Shown here piece after piece: positions 7,634 to 16,283 of a stretch of 64,000 nt of DNA. Origin of the DNA: Parafannyhessea umbonata (GTDB lineage: Bacteria > Actinomycetota > Coriobacteriia > Coriobacteriales > Atopobiaceae); assembly GCF_012844235.1 (NCBI RefSeq), contig NZ_JABAGR010000004.1, forward strand, positions 62,001 to 126,000. The letters are read 5' to 3'. The translations under genes were made by a program, and so were the position numbers. Position 1 is the stretch's first letter; every line of letters begins with the position of its first letter. The notes below the pieces were generated by a model. It did no database searches. It saw only the letters and a program-made list of their open reading frames with translations, and was not told the origin of the DNA.

Positions 7634-8932
7634 ATGGCTTCACAAGACCACAAGGTAGACATCCTGCTCCTAGGTTCCGGCGGGCGCGAGCACGCCATGC
7701 TGGTCAAGCTCGCCCAGTCCCCGCGCGCCGGGAGGCTGTTCGTGGCGCCGGGCAACGGCGGCATGTACCAGCTCGCCCAGAAGGTGGACGTGGACCAGAA
7801 CGATCCTGCCGCGGTCGCGCGCTTCGCCCGCGAGAACGGCATCGGCCTCGTGGTGATAGGCCCGGAGGCGCCGCTCGTCGCAGGCGTGGCCGACGCCGTG
7901 CGTGCGGAGGGCATCCCCGTCTTCGGTCCCAGCGGCAAGGCCGCGCAGATGGAGGGCTCGAAGAAGTTCGCCAAGGACGTCATGGAGCGCGCCGGCGTCC
8001 CCACGGCCAGGTACGAGTCGTTCACGGACGAGGCCGCGTGCGCGGAGTACGTGCGCAAGGTCGGCGGCCCCATCGTCATCAAGGCCGATGGCCTCGCCGC
8101 CGGCAAGGGCGTCATCGTCGCCCAGACCACCGAGGAGGCCCTCGACGGCGTCCACGAGTGCTTCAACGCGTTTGGCGACGCGGGCTCCCTCGTCGTCGTC
8201 GAGGAGATGCTCGAGGGTCCGGAGTGCTCGCTTCTGGCCCTCACGGACGGCAAGACCGTCGTGCCCCTCGCGACCTCCCAGGACCACAAGCGCGCGCTCG
8301 ACGGCGACCGCGGCCTCAACACGGGAGGCATGGGCGTGTACTCCCCGGTGCCCATCCTGCTGCCCGGCGAGCTTGAGCAGATGGTCCAGATAGAGGAGAA
8401 GGTCGTGGCGGAGCTTGCCCGCGAGGACAACCCCTACAGCGGCTGCCTGTACGGCGGCTTCATGCTCACGAAGGACGGCCCGAAGGTCCTCGAGTTCAAC
8501 GCCCGCTTCGGCGACCCCGAGACCCAGGTCGTGCTGCCCCGCATGAAGGGCGACCTCGTCGAGTGCTTCCTCGCGTGCGACGACGGCACCCTCAGCCCCG
8601 ACATGGTCTCGTGGGACGACGACTGGGCCGTCTCCGTCGTGCTCACGAGCGCCGGCTACCCCGGCTCCTACGAGAAGGGCAAGCTCATCTGCGGCATCGA
8701 CGACGCAAACGCCATGGACGGCGTGACCGTCTACCATGCGGGCACCAAGCTCGGCGAGGACGGCGCCGTGTACACTAACGGCGGCCGCGTGCTCGACGTC
8801 ACGGCCGTGGCCCCCACGTTCGAGGACGCCCGCAACAAGGCGTACGAGGCGTGCGACAAGATCTTCTTCGAGGGCAAGACGTACCGCCACGACATCGGCA
8901 TCAAGGCGATCAAGGGCCGCGCGAACCTGTAG
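7634..8932 (+). CDS. purD: Phosphoribosylamine-glycine ligase
   Basis: The second step of purine synthesis: ATP-dependent ligation of glycine to phosphoribosylamine, giving GAR. It has 432 residues. The N-domain begins ILLLGSGGREHAML. The ATP-grasp region includes GPSGKAAQMEGSK, IKADGLAAGKGV and LEFNARFGDPE (metal ligands), with NTGGMGVYSPV between. ATG 7634 follows AAGGAGGGCACC. It comes 33 bases after degV and ends in a clear terminator, which suggests a purA-degV-purD unit. Confidence 0.97.
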   Translation: MASQDHKVDILLLGSGGREHAMLVKLAQSPRAGRLFVAPGNGGMYQLAQKVDVDQNDPAAVARFARENGIGLVVIGPEAPLVAGVADAVRAEGIPVFGPSGKAAQMEGSKKFAKDVMERAGVPTARYESFTDEAACAEYVRKVGGPIVIKADGLAAGKGVIVAQTTEEALDGVHECFNAFGDAGSLVVVEEMLEGPECSLLALTDGKTVVPLATSQDHKRALDGDRGLNTGGMGVYSPVPILLPGELEQMVQIEEKVVAELAREDNPYSGCLYGGFMLTKDGPKVLEFNARFGDPETQVVLPRMKGDLVECFLACDDGTLSPDMVSWDDDWAVSVVLTSAGYPGSYEKGKLICGIDDANAMDGVTVYHAGTKLGEDGAVYTNGGRVLDVTAVAPTFEDARNKAYEACDKIFFEGKTYRHDIGIKAIKGRANL

Positions 8933-8966
8933 CGCGCGCCTGGGTACCATGAGCGTGTAGGCCAGC

Positions 8967-8998
8967 AGTCGCGGCGCCGCGTGGTGCCGCGACTTTTT
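8967..8998 (+). terminator. Rho-independent terminator after purD
   Basis: A 9-bp stem (AGTCGCGGC with GCCGCGACT), a 10-base loop and a five-T run. The hairpin ends 17 bases before the next ATG, so it could also tune expression of the NUDIX gene. Confidence 0.85.
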
Positions 8999-9014
8999 AT
9001 CCGGGAGGCAACGC

Positions 9015-9833
9015 ATGTCCAAAGACGAGAAGAATGAGGGCTCTGACGAGGTAGACGTCACGCTGGACGAGGACGACGACGCGCTTCTGGGCGAGGAGCA
9101 CCTGGTGGCGCTCGACGACGGCACGGCCGGCGCCCTTGACCACGCGATATCGAGCATGGCCGAGGGGGTGGACGCCCTGACGTACGACGGCGACAGGAGC
9201 AGGCACGACCACCACTCCGGCGCGCCGGAGCGCAGGCACCTGGTCCTGGGCGACGACGACCCGCGCGACGCGGACCTGAGCGAGCACGTGCTTGCGGAGG
9301 ACGTGGTGTTCAAGGGGCGCGTGTTCAACATCGACCGCCTGCGCGTGCGGCTGCCGGACGGCGCGGAGGCAGACCGCGACGTCGTGCGCCATCCCGGCGC
9401 CGTCGCGATCGTCGCCCTCACGGACGACGGGCGCATCTGCCTCGTGCGGCAGTACCGCTCCGCGCTCGGCCGCGTCACGGTCGAGATTCCCGCCGGCAAG
9501 CTCAACCCCGGCGAGGACCCGCTGGACTGCGCGGAGCGCGAGCTTGCGGAGGAGACGGGCATGCGCGCCCAGAAGATGGCGTTTCTCACCACGATCGCCA
9601 CGGCGGCGGGGTTCGCGGACGAGCTCATCCACATCTACATGGCGACGGGCCTGACGCTGGCGGAGTCGAGCCCGGACGCGGACGAGTTCATAAACGTCGA
9701 CCTCGTGGACCTGTCGGAGCTGGTGGACGCCGTGCTCGACGGCAGGATCGAGGATGCGAAGACCGTGGTGGGCGCGCTCATATGTGATGCGGTTGCGCAC
9801 CGGCTGTCCCCGCAGGGCGCGGACGCGCGGTAG
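9015..9833 (+). CDS. NUDIX hydrolase, ADP-ribose pyrophosphatase type
   Basis: A 272-residue protein. Residues 90-265 form the NUDIX domain: VFKGRVFNIDRLRVRLPDG, then VRQYRSALGRVTVEIPAGKL, then the NUDIX box GEDPLDCAERELAEETGM with its metal-binding glutamates. The VRQYR and E-PAGKL elements are typical of ADP-ribose pyrophosphatases, which recycle ADP-ribose to AMP and ribose-5-phosphate. The first 90 residues are very acidic and probably disordered, an extension not typical of the family. ATG 9015 follows GGGAGGCAACGC. Substrate specificity is inferred. Confidence 0.85.
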   Translation: MSKDEKNEGSDEVDVTLDEDDDALLGEEHLVALDDGTAGALDHAISSMAEGVDALTYDGDRSRHDHHSGAPERRHLVLGDDDPRDADLSEHVLAEDVVFKGRVFNIDRLRVRLPDGAEADRDVVRHPGAVAIVALTDDGRICLVRQYRSALGRVTVEIPAGKLNPGEDPLDCAERELAEETGMRAQKMAFLTTIATAAGFADELIHIYMATGLTLAESSPDADEFINVDLVDLSELVDAVLDGRIEDAKTVVGALICDAVAHRLSPQGADAR

Positions 9834-9908
9834 CAATATACTTAACGGGATTGATTGTAACGGGACCGATTGACGGGGCGGGCGTGGCCCGCGGCAGGAA
9901 GAGGCTTC

Positions 9909-10874
9909 ATGGCAAAGTTGGGGGGAAAGGCTCGCAGGCGGGGCACCCTTGACGCCGCAGACGCGGAGAAGCTCTTCTCGACCGTGGACGAGACGGGCCA
10001 CACCAACGAGGAGACCGCGGCGCGCCAGCGCAAGATGCGCAGCCAGGGGCGCCATGGCGTCGACGTGGACCCGCTTTCAGACAAGGACCCCTCCGGCTCG
10101 AACGTGGGCGAGGTCATGACCCGCACCACGACCATCTTCCTCGTGGTGTTCTTCCTGGCCGTCGTCACGCTGCAGGTCTCCTGCGGCGTGGTGCGGCGCG
10201 TCAGCACGCGCAGCCTTGGCAACGACGCCAGCATCTCGAGCGTCGTCGCCGCGATGAGCAACGGCGTGGAGTGGGGCAACGGCTACACGCAGTTTCCGGA
10301 GGACTTCTCGGTGCAGGAGGCGGACGAGAACTCCCACCGCATCGAGGTGACCGTGACGGACACGAGTTCGTCCGACGTGCTGGGCGTGTTCTCGACCTCG
10401 CAGATCCAGGCGGCCGCGCTCGCGACGAACGCCCTCATGAACCCGGACATCAACACCGTCATCTACAACGTGAACGTCCACGTCAGCAAGGCGGGCAAGA
10501 TCCAGACGTCCAGGTTCTTTGGCTACCTCAAGCCCACGGGCGAGCAGAAGACCCTCATGACGTTCATCTGGACCAAGACGTCGACCGCGCAGGGCGTGCG
10601 CTTCAACTGCTCCATCACGGGCGTGGACTCCGCGACGGAGAAGCAGCTGCGCAAGTCCATCACGAACGGCGTGCTCGACCAGGTGTTTGGCCCGAGCGCG
10701 GACGACAAGTCCTCAAGCGGCGGGGACGGCGACTCCGGCGGCATACTGGGCGTGCTGACCTCCGGTGCCGACGGCAAGTCCACGGGGGACGCCCCCACCA
10801 CGGACGACGCCTCGAGCGCAACGGGCGAGAAGGGCGCCTCCGGTGCGGCGACGGGCACGGGCGCTGGAAACTGA
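9909..10874 (+). CDS. Single-pass membrane protein of unknown function
   Basis: I do not recognise this family. From ATG 9909 (AGGAAGAGG upstream) it has 321 residues; an in-frame TTG at 9870 is less likely. Residues 1-70 are charged and presumably cytoplasmic. One hydrophobic helix (TIFLVVFFLAVVTLQVSC) lies near 75-92. A soluble domain of about 170 residues follows, probably outside the membrane. The last 60 residues are a Ser/Gly/Asp/Thr tail that contains GEKGAS, a copy of the recurrent DNA motif. It sits between the NUDIX gene and purE. Confidence 0.75.
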   Translation: MAKLGGKARRRGTLDAADAEKLFSTVDETGHTNEETAARQRKMRSQGRHGVDVDPLSDKDPSGSNVGEVMTRTTTIFLVVFFLAVVTLQVSCGVVRRVSTRSLGNDASISSVVAAMSNGVEWGNGYTQFPEDFSVQEADENSHRIEVTVTDTSSSDVLGVFSTSQIQAAALATNALMNPDINTVIYNVNVHVSKAGKIQTSRFFGYLKPTGEQKTLMTFIWTKTSTAQGVRFNCSITGVDSATEKQLRKSITNGVLDQVFGPSADDKSSSGGDGDSGGILGVLTSGADGKSTGDAPTTDDASSATGEKGASGAATGTGAGN

Positions 10875-10971
10875 CGCTGCCGAACCTATACTGTCTGTAG
10901 CGACCGTCGGCGCGGGAGCCGGCTGGCGGACGCCTTCCGAAGAGACGAACACGAGACCTTGGAGGTCAAGC

Positions 10972-11433
10972 ATGGCAGAGCAGCCTGTCGTCGGAATCAT
11001 CATGGGTTCCAAGTCGGACATGCCGGCAATGGAGGCGTGCACGAAGGAGCTGGACGAGCTGGGCGTTCCCTACGAGCTGGTCATCGCGTCCGCGCACCGC
11101 GCGCCCGCGAAGGTGCACGAGTGGGCCTCGACTGCGGCAGACCGCGGCATCAAGGTGATCATCGCGGCGGCGGGCAAGGCCGCGCACCTGGGCGGCGTCG
11201 TCGCGGCGTACACGCCGCTGCCCATCGTGGGCGTGCCCATGAAGACCTCCGACCTCGGCGGCATGGACTCCCTGCTGTCCATGGTGCAGATGCCGTCCGG
11301 CGTGCCCGTGGCGTGCGTCGCCATTGGCGGCGCCAAGAACGCGGCCATCTATGCGACCCAGATCCTGGGCGCGACCATGCCGGAGTACCGCGAGAAGATT
11401 GTGGAGCTGAAGAGGCAGATGGCCGAGGCCTAG
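10972..11433 (+). CDS. purE: N5-carboxyaminoimidazole ribonucleotide mutase
   Basis: Moves the carboxyl group of N5-CAIR to give CAIR in purine synthesis (class I PurE, which normally needs PurK, not found here). From ATG 10972, after TTGGAGGTC, it has 153 residues. The signature GIIMGSKSDMPAM, the catalytic SAHRAP loop and AAAGKAAHLGGVVAAYT are intact. PMKTSDLGGMDSLLSMVQMP is the conserved core. TATACT at 10887-10892 is a possible -10 box. A terminator follows the stop. Confidence 0.96.
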   Translation: MAEQPVVGIIMGSKSDMPAMEACTKELDELGVPYELVIASAHRAPAKVHEWASTAADRGIKVIIAAAGKAAHLGGVVAAYTPLPIVGVPMKTSDLGGMDSLLSMVQMPSGVPVACVAIGGAKNAAIYATQILGATMPEYREKIVELKRQMAEA

Positions 11434-11452
11434 GCAACGCGAAAGCCGTGCA

Positions 11453-11490
11453 GCGCGAGGCGCCCGTTTGTGGGCGCCTCGCGTCGTTTG
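11453..11490 (+). terminator. Terminator after purE
   Basis: A 12-bp GC-rich stem (CGCGAGGCGCCC with GGGCGCCTCGCG) with a GTTTGT loop is followed by TCGTTTGT, a weak T-run. Confidence 0.7.
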
Positions 11491-11582
11491 TGGCCGAGCC
11501 CGGTCCAAACGTGCAAGAATGGTGCGTTGGAAACGAAGGCGGCGGTGCCTGGCGCCCCGCCGAGACCTTGGTAGGAGTGACG

Positions 11583-12602
11583 ATGGGAAAGCACACGCGA
11601 GCTCAAGGGCCCGAGGGCACGGCGCAGGCGCCTGCCGCGGCGCCGGCGATGGAGCACGGCGCCGTGGGCTTCGAGCCGCTGACGCCCACGCGGGGCGCCG
11701 CGACGGCCGCCCGCGACGGGCACACCGCCAAGGCCGTCGCCCGCGACGGGCATGGGGCGGCCGGCGACCAGGGCCGCCCAAGGCGCAAGCGCGGACTGCG
11801 CAACGTCCTAAGCACCATCTTCCTGGTGGTTGGCATAGCCCTTCTCGCCACGGCAGGATACCTGTACTTCCACGCGCAGAGCGAGTACAGCCACACCCGG
11901 CAGAGCAACGAGAAGCTCCAGAAGGTCGCCAACGTCCAGGTGAGCGAGGACAACGGCGCGCCGAAGATAGACTTTGCTGCGCTGGAGGCCGTGAACGACG
12001 ACATCGTGGGCTGGGTGGACGTCGTGGGGACGAGCATGAGCTTCCCCGTGTACCAGGGCAAGACGAACAACACGTACCTGCGCACGTCCGCGACGGGCGA
12101 GTACAGCGTGGGCGGCCAGGTGTTCCTGGACTGCAAGAACACGAAGCCGGGCATGGTGGACGCCCAGTCGCTGATCTACGGGCACCACCTGAACGACGGG
12201 CAGATGTTCGCGCCGCTGGACGACCTCAAGAAGCAGGAGAACTTCGACAAGGTGAAGACGGTCTGGTACGTGGACCGCAACAACAAGGCGTGGGAGCTCG
12301 AGCCGCTGCTGCTGTACATCATCAAGAGCGACTACGACGACGACCTGCGCACGTTCACGTTTGCCTCGAACGACGACTTCCACGCATACCTGAACAAGAC
12401 GCTCGCAAAGGCGGTCGCGAAGCGCTCGGACGCGCAGCAGATCATAGGTGGCACGAGCCACGTGCTCACGCTCGTGACGTGCAACTACGACTTTGGCCAC
12501 GGCCGCGCCGTCATGCTGTGCGTGCCAAAGAGCGAGGCCGCGGCGGCGACGGGCGCGTCTGCGCAGGACGCTTCGGCCTCCGGCACAACGGACGGGGCCT
12601 AA
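11583..12602 (+). CDS. srtB: Class B sortase
   Basis: A membrane-anchored transpeptidase that cuts a sorting signal and links the protein to peptidoglycan. From ATG 11583, after GGTAGGAGTGAC, it has 339 residues. A 70-residue basic, Ala-rich cytoplasmic segment precedes one membrane helix (about 75-95). The catalytic domain carries H201 (IYGHH), C300 (TLVTC) and R308 (GRAVM). The helices between H and C fit class B. No NPQTN-type substrate is adjacent. The only visible sorting signal is LPKTG in the M6 protein 6 kb away. It has its own unit between two hairpins. Confidence 0.9.
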   Translation: MGKHTRAQGPEGTAQAPAAAPAMEHGAVGFEPLTPTRGAATAARDGHTAKAVARDGHGAAGDQGRPRRKRGLRNVLSTIFLVVGIALLATAGYLYFHAQSEYSHTRQSNEKLQKVANVQVSEDNGAPKIDFAALEAVNDDIVGWVDVVGTSMSFPVYQGKTNNTYLRTSATGEYSVGGQVFLDCKNTKPGMVDAQSLIYGHHLNDGQMFAPLDDLKKQENFDKVKTVWYVDRNNKAWELEPLLLYIIKSDYDDDLRTFTFASNDDFHAYLNKTLAKAVAKRSDAQQIIGGTSHVLTLVTCNYDFGHGRAVMLCVPKSEAAAATGASAQDASASGTTDGA

Positions 12603-12658
12603 GGGGGCGGACGTGCCGTCTGCCTGCGGGCGCGTCGCGTAAACAATGTGCGCGTAAA

Positions 12659-12676
12659 GCGCCGCGCACGCGGCGC
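12659..12676 (+). terminator. Short GC hairpin after the sortase gene
   Basis: A GCGCCGCG/CGCGGCGC-type stem with a very small loop and no T-run. A weak terminator or pause site before the purM promoter. Confidence 0.35.
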
Positions 12677-12762
12677 CGCCGTTGGAACTTGATAGACTTG
12701 AGACATACGCTGCAGCCGGTGCGCGGGGCCAGCGCCCTGCGCAACACACGGAGGAGAAGAGC

Positions 12763-13833
12763 ATGGAGACTCAGCCCAAGCACATTACCTACGCCGACGC
12801 CGGCGTGGACGTAGACGAGGGCGCACGTGCGGTGGACGCCATCAAGGCGGCCGTGAAGGAGACGAACCGTCCGGAGGTCATTGGCGGCCTGGGCGGGTTT
12901 GGCTCGTGCTTCAGCATGAGGGGCTTCAAGGACATGGAGGACCCCGTGCTCGTATCCGGCACCGACGGCGTGGGCACGAAGCTCGCGATCGCCCAGCTGC
13001 TGGACCGCCACGAGACCGTGGGCGAGGACCTGGTGGCCATGTGCGTGGACGACGTGGTGCCCATCGGCGCGGAGCCGCTGTTCTTCCTGGACTACGTCGC
13101 GATCGGCAAGCTGCGCGCCGAGCACGTGGCCAAGATCGTGAAGGGCATCGCGAACGGCTGCAAGAAGTCCGGCTGCGCCCTTGTGGGCGGCGAGATGGCC
13201 GAGCACCCCGGCGTGATGGACCCCGACGACTACGACCTGGCCGGCTTTGTGGTGGGCGTGGTCGACCGCCCGAAGATGATAGGGCCGCACCTGGTGCACG
13301 AGGGCGACGTGATCCTGGGCCTGCCGAGCTCCGGCATCCACTCCAACGGCTACAGCCTGGTGCGTAAGGTCGCCATCGAGGGCAAGACGGTCGAGGAGCT
13401 CGAGACTCCGCTGCCCGAGCTGGGCGGCGAGTCCCTTGCCGACGCCGTGATGCGCCCGACCACGATCTATGCGGGCGGCCTTGTGGCCGCGCTGAAGGCC
13501 GGCGCCCCCATCCACGCGATGGCGCACATCACGGGCGGCGGCATCACCGAGAACCTGAACCGCGCACTGCCGGCGGACGTGGACGCCGTGGTGGACCGCG
13601 GCGGCGCCGACGGTCCCGCGTGGGACGTGCCGCCCATCATCGACTACTGCGTGAAGGCCGCCGGCCTCACCCCGGACGAGGCGTACAAGACGTTCAACAT
13701 GGGCGTGGGCATGAGCATCATCTGCGACCCCAACGACGTGGACGAGGTGTGCGAGGACCTGGTGGCGCAGGGCTTCGCGCCGTTCGTGATGGGCGAGTGC
13801 GTGAAGGGAGAGGGCAAGGTGACCTACCGATGA
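12763..13833 (+). CDS. purM: Phosphoribosylformylglycinamidine cyclo-ligase
   Basis: AIR synthetase: ATP-dependent ring closure of FGAM. From ATG 12763 (GGAGGAGAAGAGC upstream) it has 356 residues; a longer in-frame reading lacks a ribosome site. Motifs are YADAGVDVDEG at the N-terminus, VSGTDGVGTKLAIA, MCVDDVVPIGAEPLFFLDY, GGEMAEHPGVM and the ITGGGITENLNR loop. It overlaps purN by four bases (ATGA), which suggests coupled translation. Confidence 0.97.
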   Translation: METQPKHITYADAGVDVDEGARAVDAIKAAVKETNRPEVIGGLGGFGSCFSMRGFKDMEDPVLVSGTDGVGTKLAIAQLLDRHETVGEDLVAMCVDDVVPIGAEPLFFLDYVAIGKLRAEHVAKIVKGIANGCKKSGCALVGGEMAEHPGVMDPDDYDLAGFVVGVVDRPKMIGPHLVHEGDVILGLPSSGIHSNGYSLVRKVAIEGKTVEELETPLPELGGESLADAVMRPTTIYAGGLVAALKAGAPIHAMAHITGGGITENLNRALPADVDAVVDRGGADGPAWDVPPIIDYCVKAAGLTPDEAYKTFNMGVGMSIICDPNDVDEVCEDLVAQGFAPFVMGECVKGEGKVTYR

Positions 13834-14465
13834 GCCAGGAGCGCAGGTCCATACGGCTGGGCGTCCTCATCAGCGGCAGCGGCACGAACCTCCAGGCCAT
13901 AATCGACAGGATCGCCGCAGGCACGCTCGACGCCGAGGTCGCGATCGTCATCTCTTCTCGCCCCAGCGCGTACGGACTGAAGCGCGCGGAGGCCGCGGGC
14001 ATCCAGACCATGACCCTGAGCAAGGAGGTGTACGCCGACCCGATCACGGCGGACGAGGTGATTGCCTCCACGCTGGTGCGCGAGAAGGTCGACTACGTGA
14101 TCATGGCGGGCTACATGCGCATGGTGCACGCGCCGATTCTGCGCACGTTCGAGAACCGCGTGGTGAACCTGCACCCGGCGCTGCTGCCCAGCTTCAAGGG
14201 GGCGCACGCCATCCAGGACGCGTTCGACTACGGCGTGAAGGTCACGGGCGTGACCGTGCACTTCGCGGACGACAAGTACGACTGCGGCCCCATCATCGCG
14301 CAGCGCGCGCTGCCCGTGCAGGAGGGCTGGGACGTGGACACGCTCGAGGCCCACATCCACGAGATCGAGCACGAGCTGTACCCCGATACCATCCAGCTTC
14401 TGGCAGAGGGCCGCGTGCACGTGGAGGGCAACAAGGTCGTGGTCGACCCGTCGGCGGGCGCATAG
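13830..14465 (+). CDS. purN: Phosphoribosylglycinamide formyltransferase
   Basis: Transfers a formyl group from 10-formyl-THF to GAR. It has 211 residues. The N-terminal GVLISGSGTNLQAI loop binds GAR phosphate. The catalytic Asn-His pair is in VVNLHPALLPSFKG, and the conserved Asp in HFADDKYDCGPIIAQ. The start overlaps the purM stop. Codons 40-42 (ISSRP) use TCT-TCT-CGC, unusual serine codons here, and spell the recurrent CTTCTCGCCC motif. A hairpin near 14489-14515 may terminate the unit. Confidence 0.97.
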   Translation: MSQERRSIRLGVLISGSGTNLQAIIDRIAAGTLDAEVAIVISSRPSAYGLKRAEAAGIQTMTLSKEVYADPITADEVIASTLVREKVDYVIMAGYMRMVHAPILRTFENRVVNLHPALLPSFKGAHAIQDAFDYGVKVTGVTVHFADDKYDCGPIIAQRALPVQEGWDVDTLEAHIHEIEHELYPDTIQLLAEGRVHVEGNKVVVDPSAGA

Positions 14466-14546
14466 CGAGGCGCGTCAGGCCGGCGCGCGCTGCACACGCC
14501 CAGCGCGTGCAGACAGACGAAAGGCAGATGCGAGAGCAGGGCGTCC

Positions 14547-16256
14547 CTACCAGGACGTCCTGTTTTCGTCCGTGACGGCAAGCGTCTGGTGGTCCACCAG
14601 GTAGAAGCCCACGAGCTCCGCATCGCCTTCGCCGTTGGGATACGTGCGCTCCAGCACGAGTTCCTGCGCCGTGCCGGAAGGCTGCTCGGACTCGCCGTTG
14701 TCTTTCAGCACGTACTCGACCACGACGACCTTGCCGCCCGCGGTCTGGTCCTGCGTGCCCAGACTTGCATATGCATGGCCCTTTGCGTCGAAGGAGAGCG
14801 CGGGCTTGCTTGTGCCGGGCACGACGCCCCTCTTTTGCAGATACCTTGCGACCGCGCGCATCTGGTCTTCGAGCGCAGACGAGATGGCGGATTCTGACGT
14901 GTCAGTATCGGACGTGACGGCCGAGCTTCCCGCGGACCCCGTCGCGGACGTCGAGCTATCGGTCGTGCCAGAGCCGGAGTCGCCGCCGTTTGCAATCGTC
15001 TCGCGCCATGCCTTCGCGTCATACACCTGTGCCGGCGACCACTCTTGCATCACAAAGGGGTCGCGCGTGCGCCAATACGTGGTGAGGCGGCTCGAACCAT
15101 AGCTTTCCTCCGTGTCGATCGCGAAGTAGTCGTACGGACGCCCATCGGCAGAATCAAGTCGCACGCCGCGCACGATGACGCGCTCCGTCCCATCCGTTGC
15201 GAAGAGCGTCCCGATCGCGACAACAAGCGCAAGGCACGTGACAGCCACGACCACAAGGCACGAGCCCACGACTTGCGCGACCTTGCGCCCGCGCGTTTGC
15301 GGCGCATCCCGGCGCGTGCGCCACCGGGCGAGAAGAACGACGCCCACGATTGCGAGCGCCACGATGGACGACGAGGTCAGCAGGCCAGCGACCGTCTGGT
15401 ATCCCACGTGCAGGCGCCAGCTGCCCGTGGCGTCGACCCCGGTGACGACGCCCGCGAAGAAGAGGCAGTGTGCCAGCATGACGGAGAGTGCGACCACCAG
15501 AAGCGGCTTGCGGCGGCGTGGCTGCAGCGCCCTTGCACAGGCATCGTGCAGGGTCGCGTCCTCGGGCGCGCGGCCGTCAGCCGTGGATTGCGCCCAGCCA
15601 AGGACCGCGTCTTCGGGCGGGAAGTCCGCGTCCTTCTCGCCTGCGATTCCTGCGTAGCGGATTGCCGCGTCACGGGCGTCTTCTTGCAGCTGTATTGCCG
15701 TGACGGTCTGCAGCAGGTACAGGAGCTTCAGGCGGTCTGGGTTCAGATGGGAGGTGTCTACGCGCAAGAGGGCGTCGCCGGCAAGATGGGGTTGCCCCCT
15801 GAGGATGTCTAGCCGCGCAAGAGCGAGCAGGAAACGCGGCGTGGTGCTTGCGGAGCGGCGCCCCCTGCGGAACGCGCGCAGCACGTAGTCGTGGCGCGCG
15901 TCTGGCGCAAGGCGAAGCGACGCGCGACCAAACGCCGCGCCGGCGGCATACTCGAGGCCGCGCCCGAGGATGAGCGCGGCAAGCGTGACGCACAGGACGG
16001 CTATGATTGCGGCACCAAGCGAGGTGGCTGACAGCCACGTGTTCGCGCACCACGCGAGCCCGGCAAACGCGAGCGCTGCCGCCGCGACACGCAGCAGGGC
16101 GAGCGTGGCAAGGGCACCGTCCGCAAGCCTGCGACCGCGGGGCTCGTACGGGTAGTCGCGCGGGAGGGGAGTGCCAAGGTCGTAGGGGCTTGCGGTTGCG
16201 CGTGCGCCGCTTGCGGCTGCCTTGCGCGCATCTTCCCGTGCGTCGCCACCTCGCAT
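14547..16256 (-). CDS. Polytopic membrane protein of unknown function
   Basis: I do not recognise this 569-residue protein. Two hydrophobic helices lie near 48-70 and 78-102. A soluble helical stretch of about 130 residues follows (LLALARLDILRGQPHLAGD and LKLLYLLQTVTAIQLQE), resembling tetratricopeptide helices. Three more helices lie near 252-275, 292-315 and 327-352. The last 200 residues are probably extracytoplasmic, with a Ser/Thr/Gly linker near 425-455. GGGAGG lies before the ATG. It starts 27 bases after the PrsW-type gene, so the two form an operon. Confidence 0.72.
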   Translation of the reverse strand: MRGGDAREDARKAAASGARATASPYDLGTPLPRDYPYEPRGRRLADGALATLALLRVAAAALAFAGLAWCANTWLSATSLGAAIIAVLCVTLAALILGRGLEYAAGAAFGRASLRLAPDARHDYVLRAFRRGRRSASTTPRFLLALARLDILRGQPHLAGDALLRVDTSHLNPDRLKLLYLLQTVTAIQLQEDARDAAIRYAGIAGEKDADFPPEDAVLGWAQSTADGRAPEDATLHDACARALQPRRRKPLLVVALSVMLAHCLFFAGVVTGVDATGSWRLHVGYQTVAGLLTSSSIVALAIVGVVLLARWRTRRDAPQTRGRKVAQVVGSCLVVVAVTCLALVVAIGTLFATDGTERVIVRGVRLDSADGRPYDYFAIDTEESYGSSRLTTYWRTRDPFVMQEWSPAQVYDAKAWRETIANGGDSGSGTTDSSTSATGSAGSSAVTSDTDTSESAISSALEDQMRAVARYLQKRGVVPGTSKPALSFDAKGHAYASLGTQDQTAGGKVVVVEYVLKDNGESEQPSGTAQELVLERTYPNGEGDAELVGFYLVDHQTLAVTDENRTSW

Positions 16257-16283
16257 GACAGAACCTCCCGCCCCTTGTGCCGG

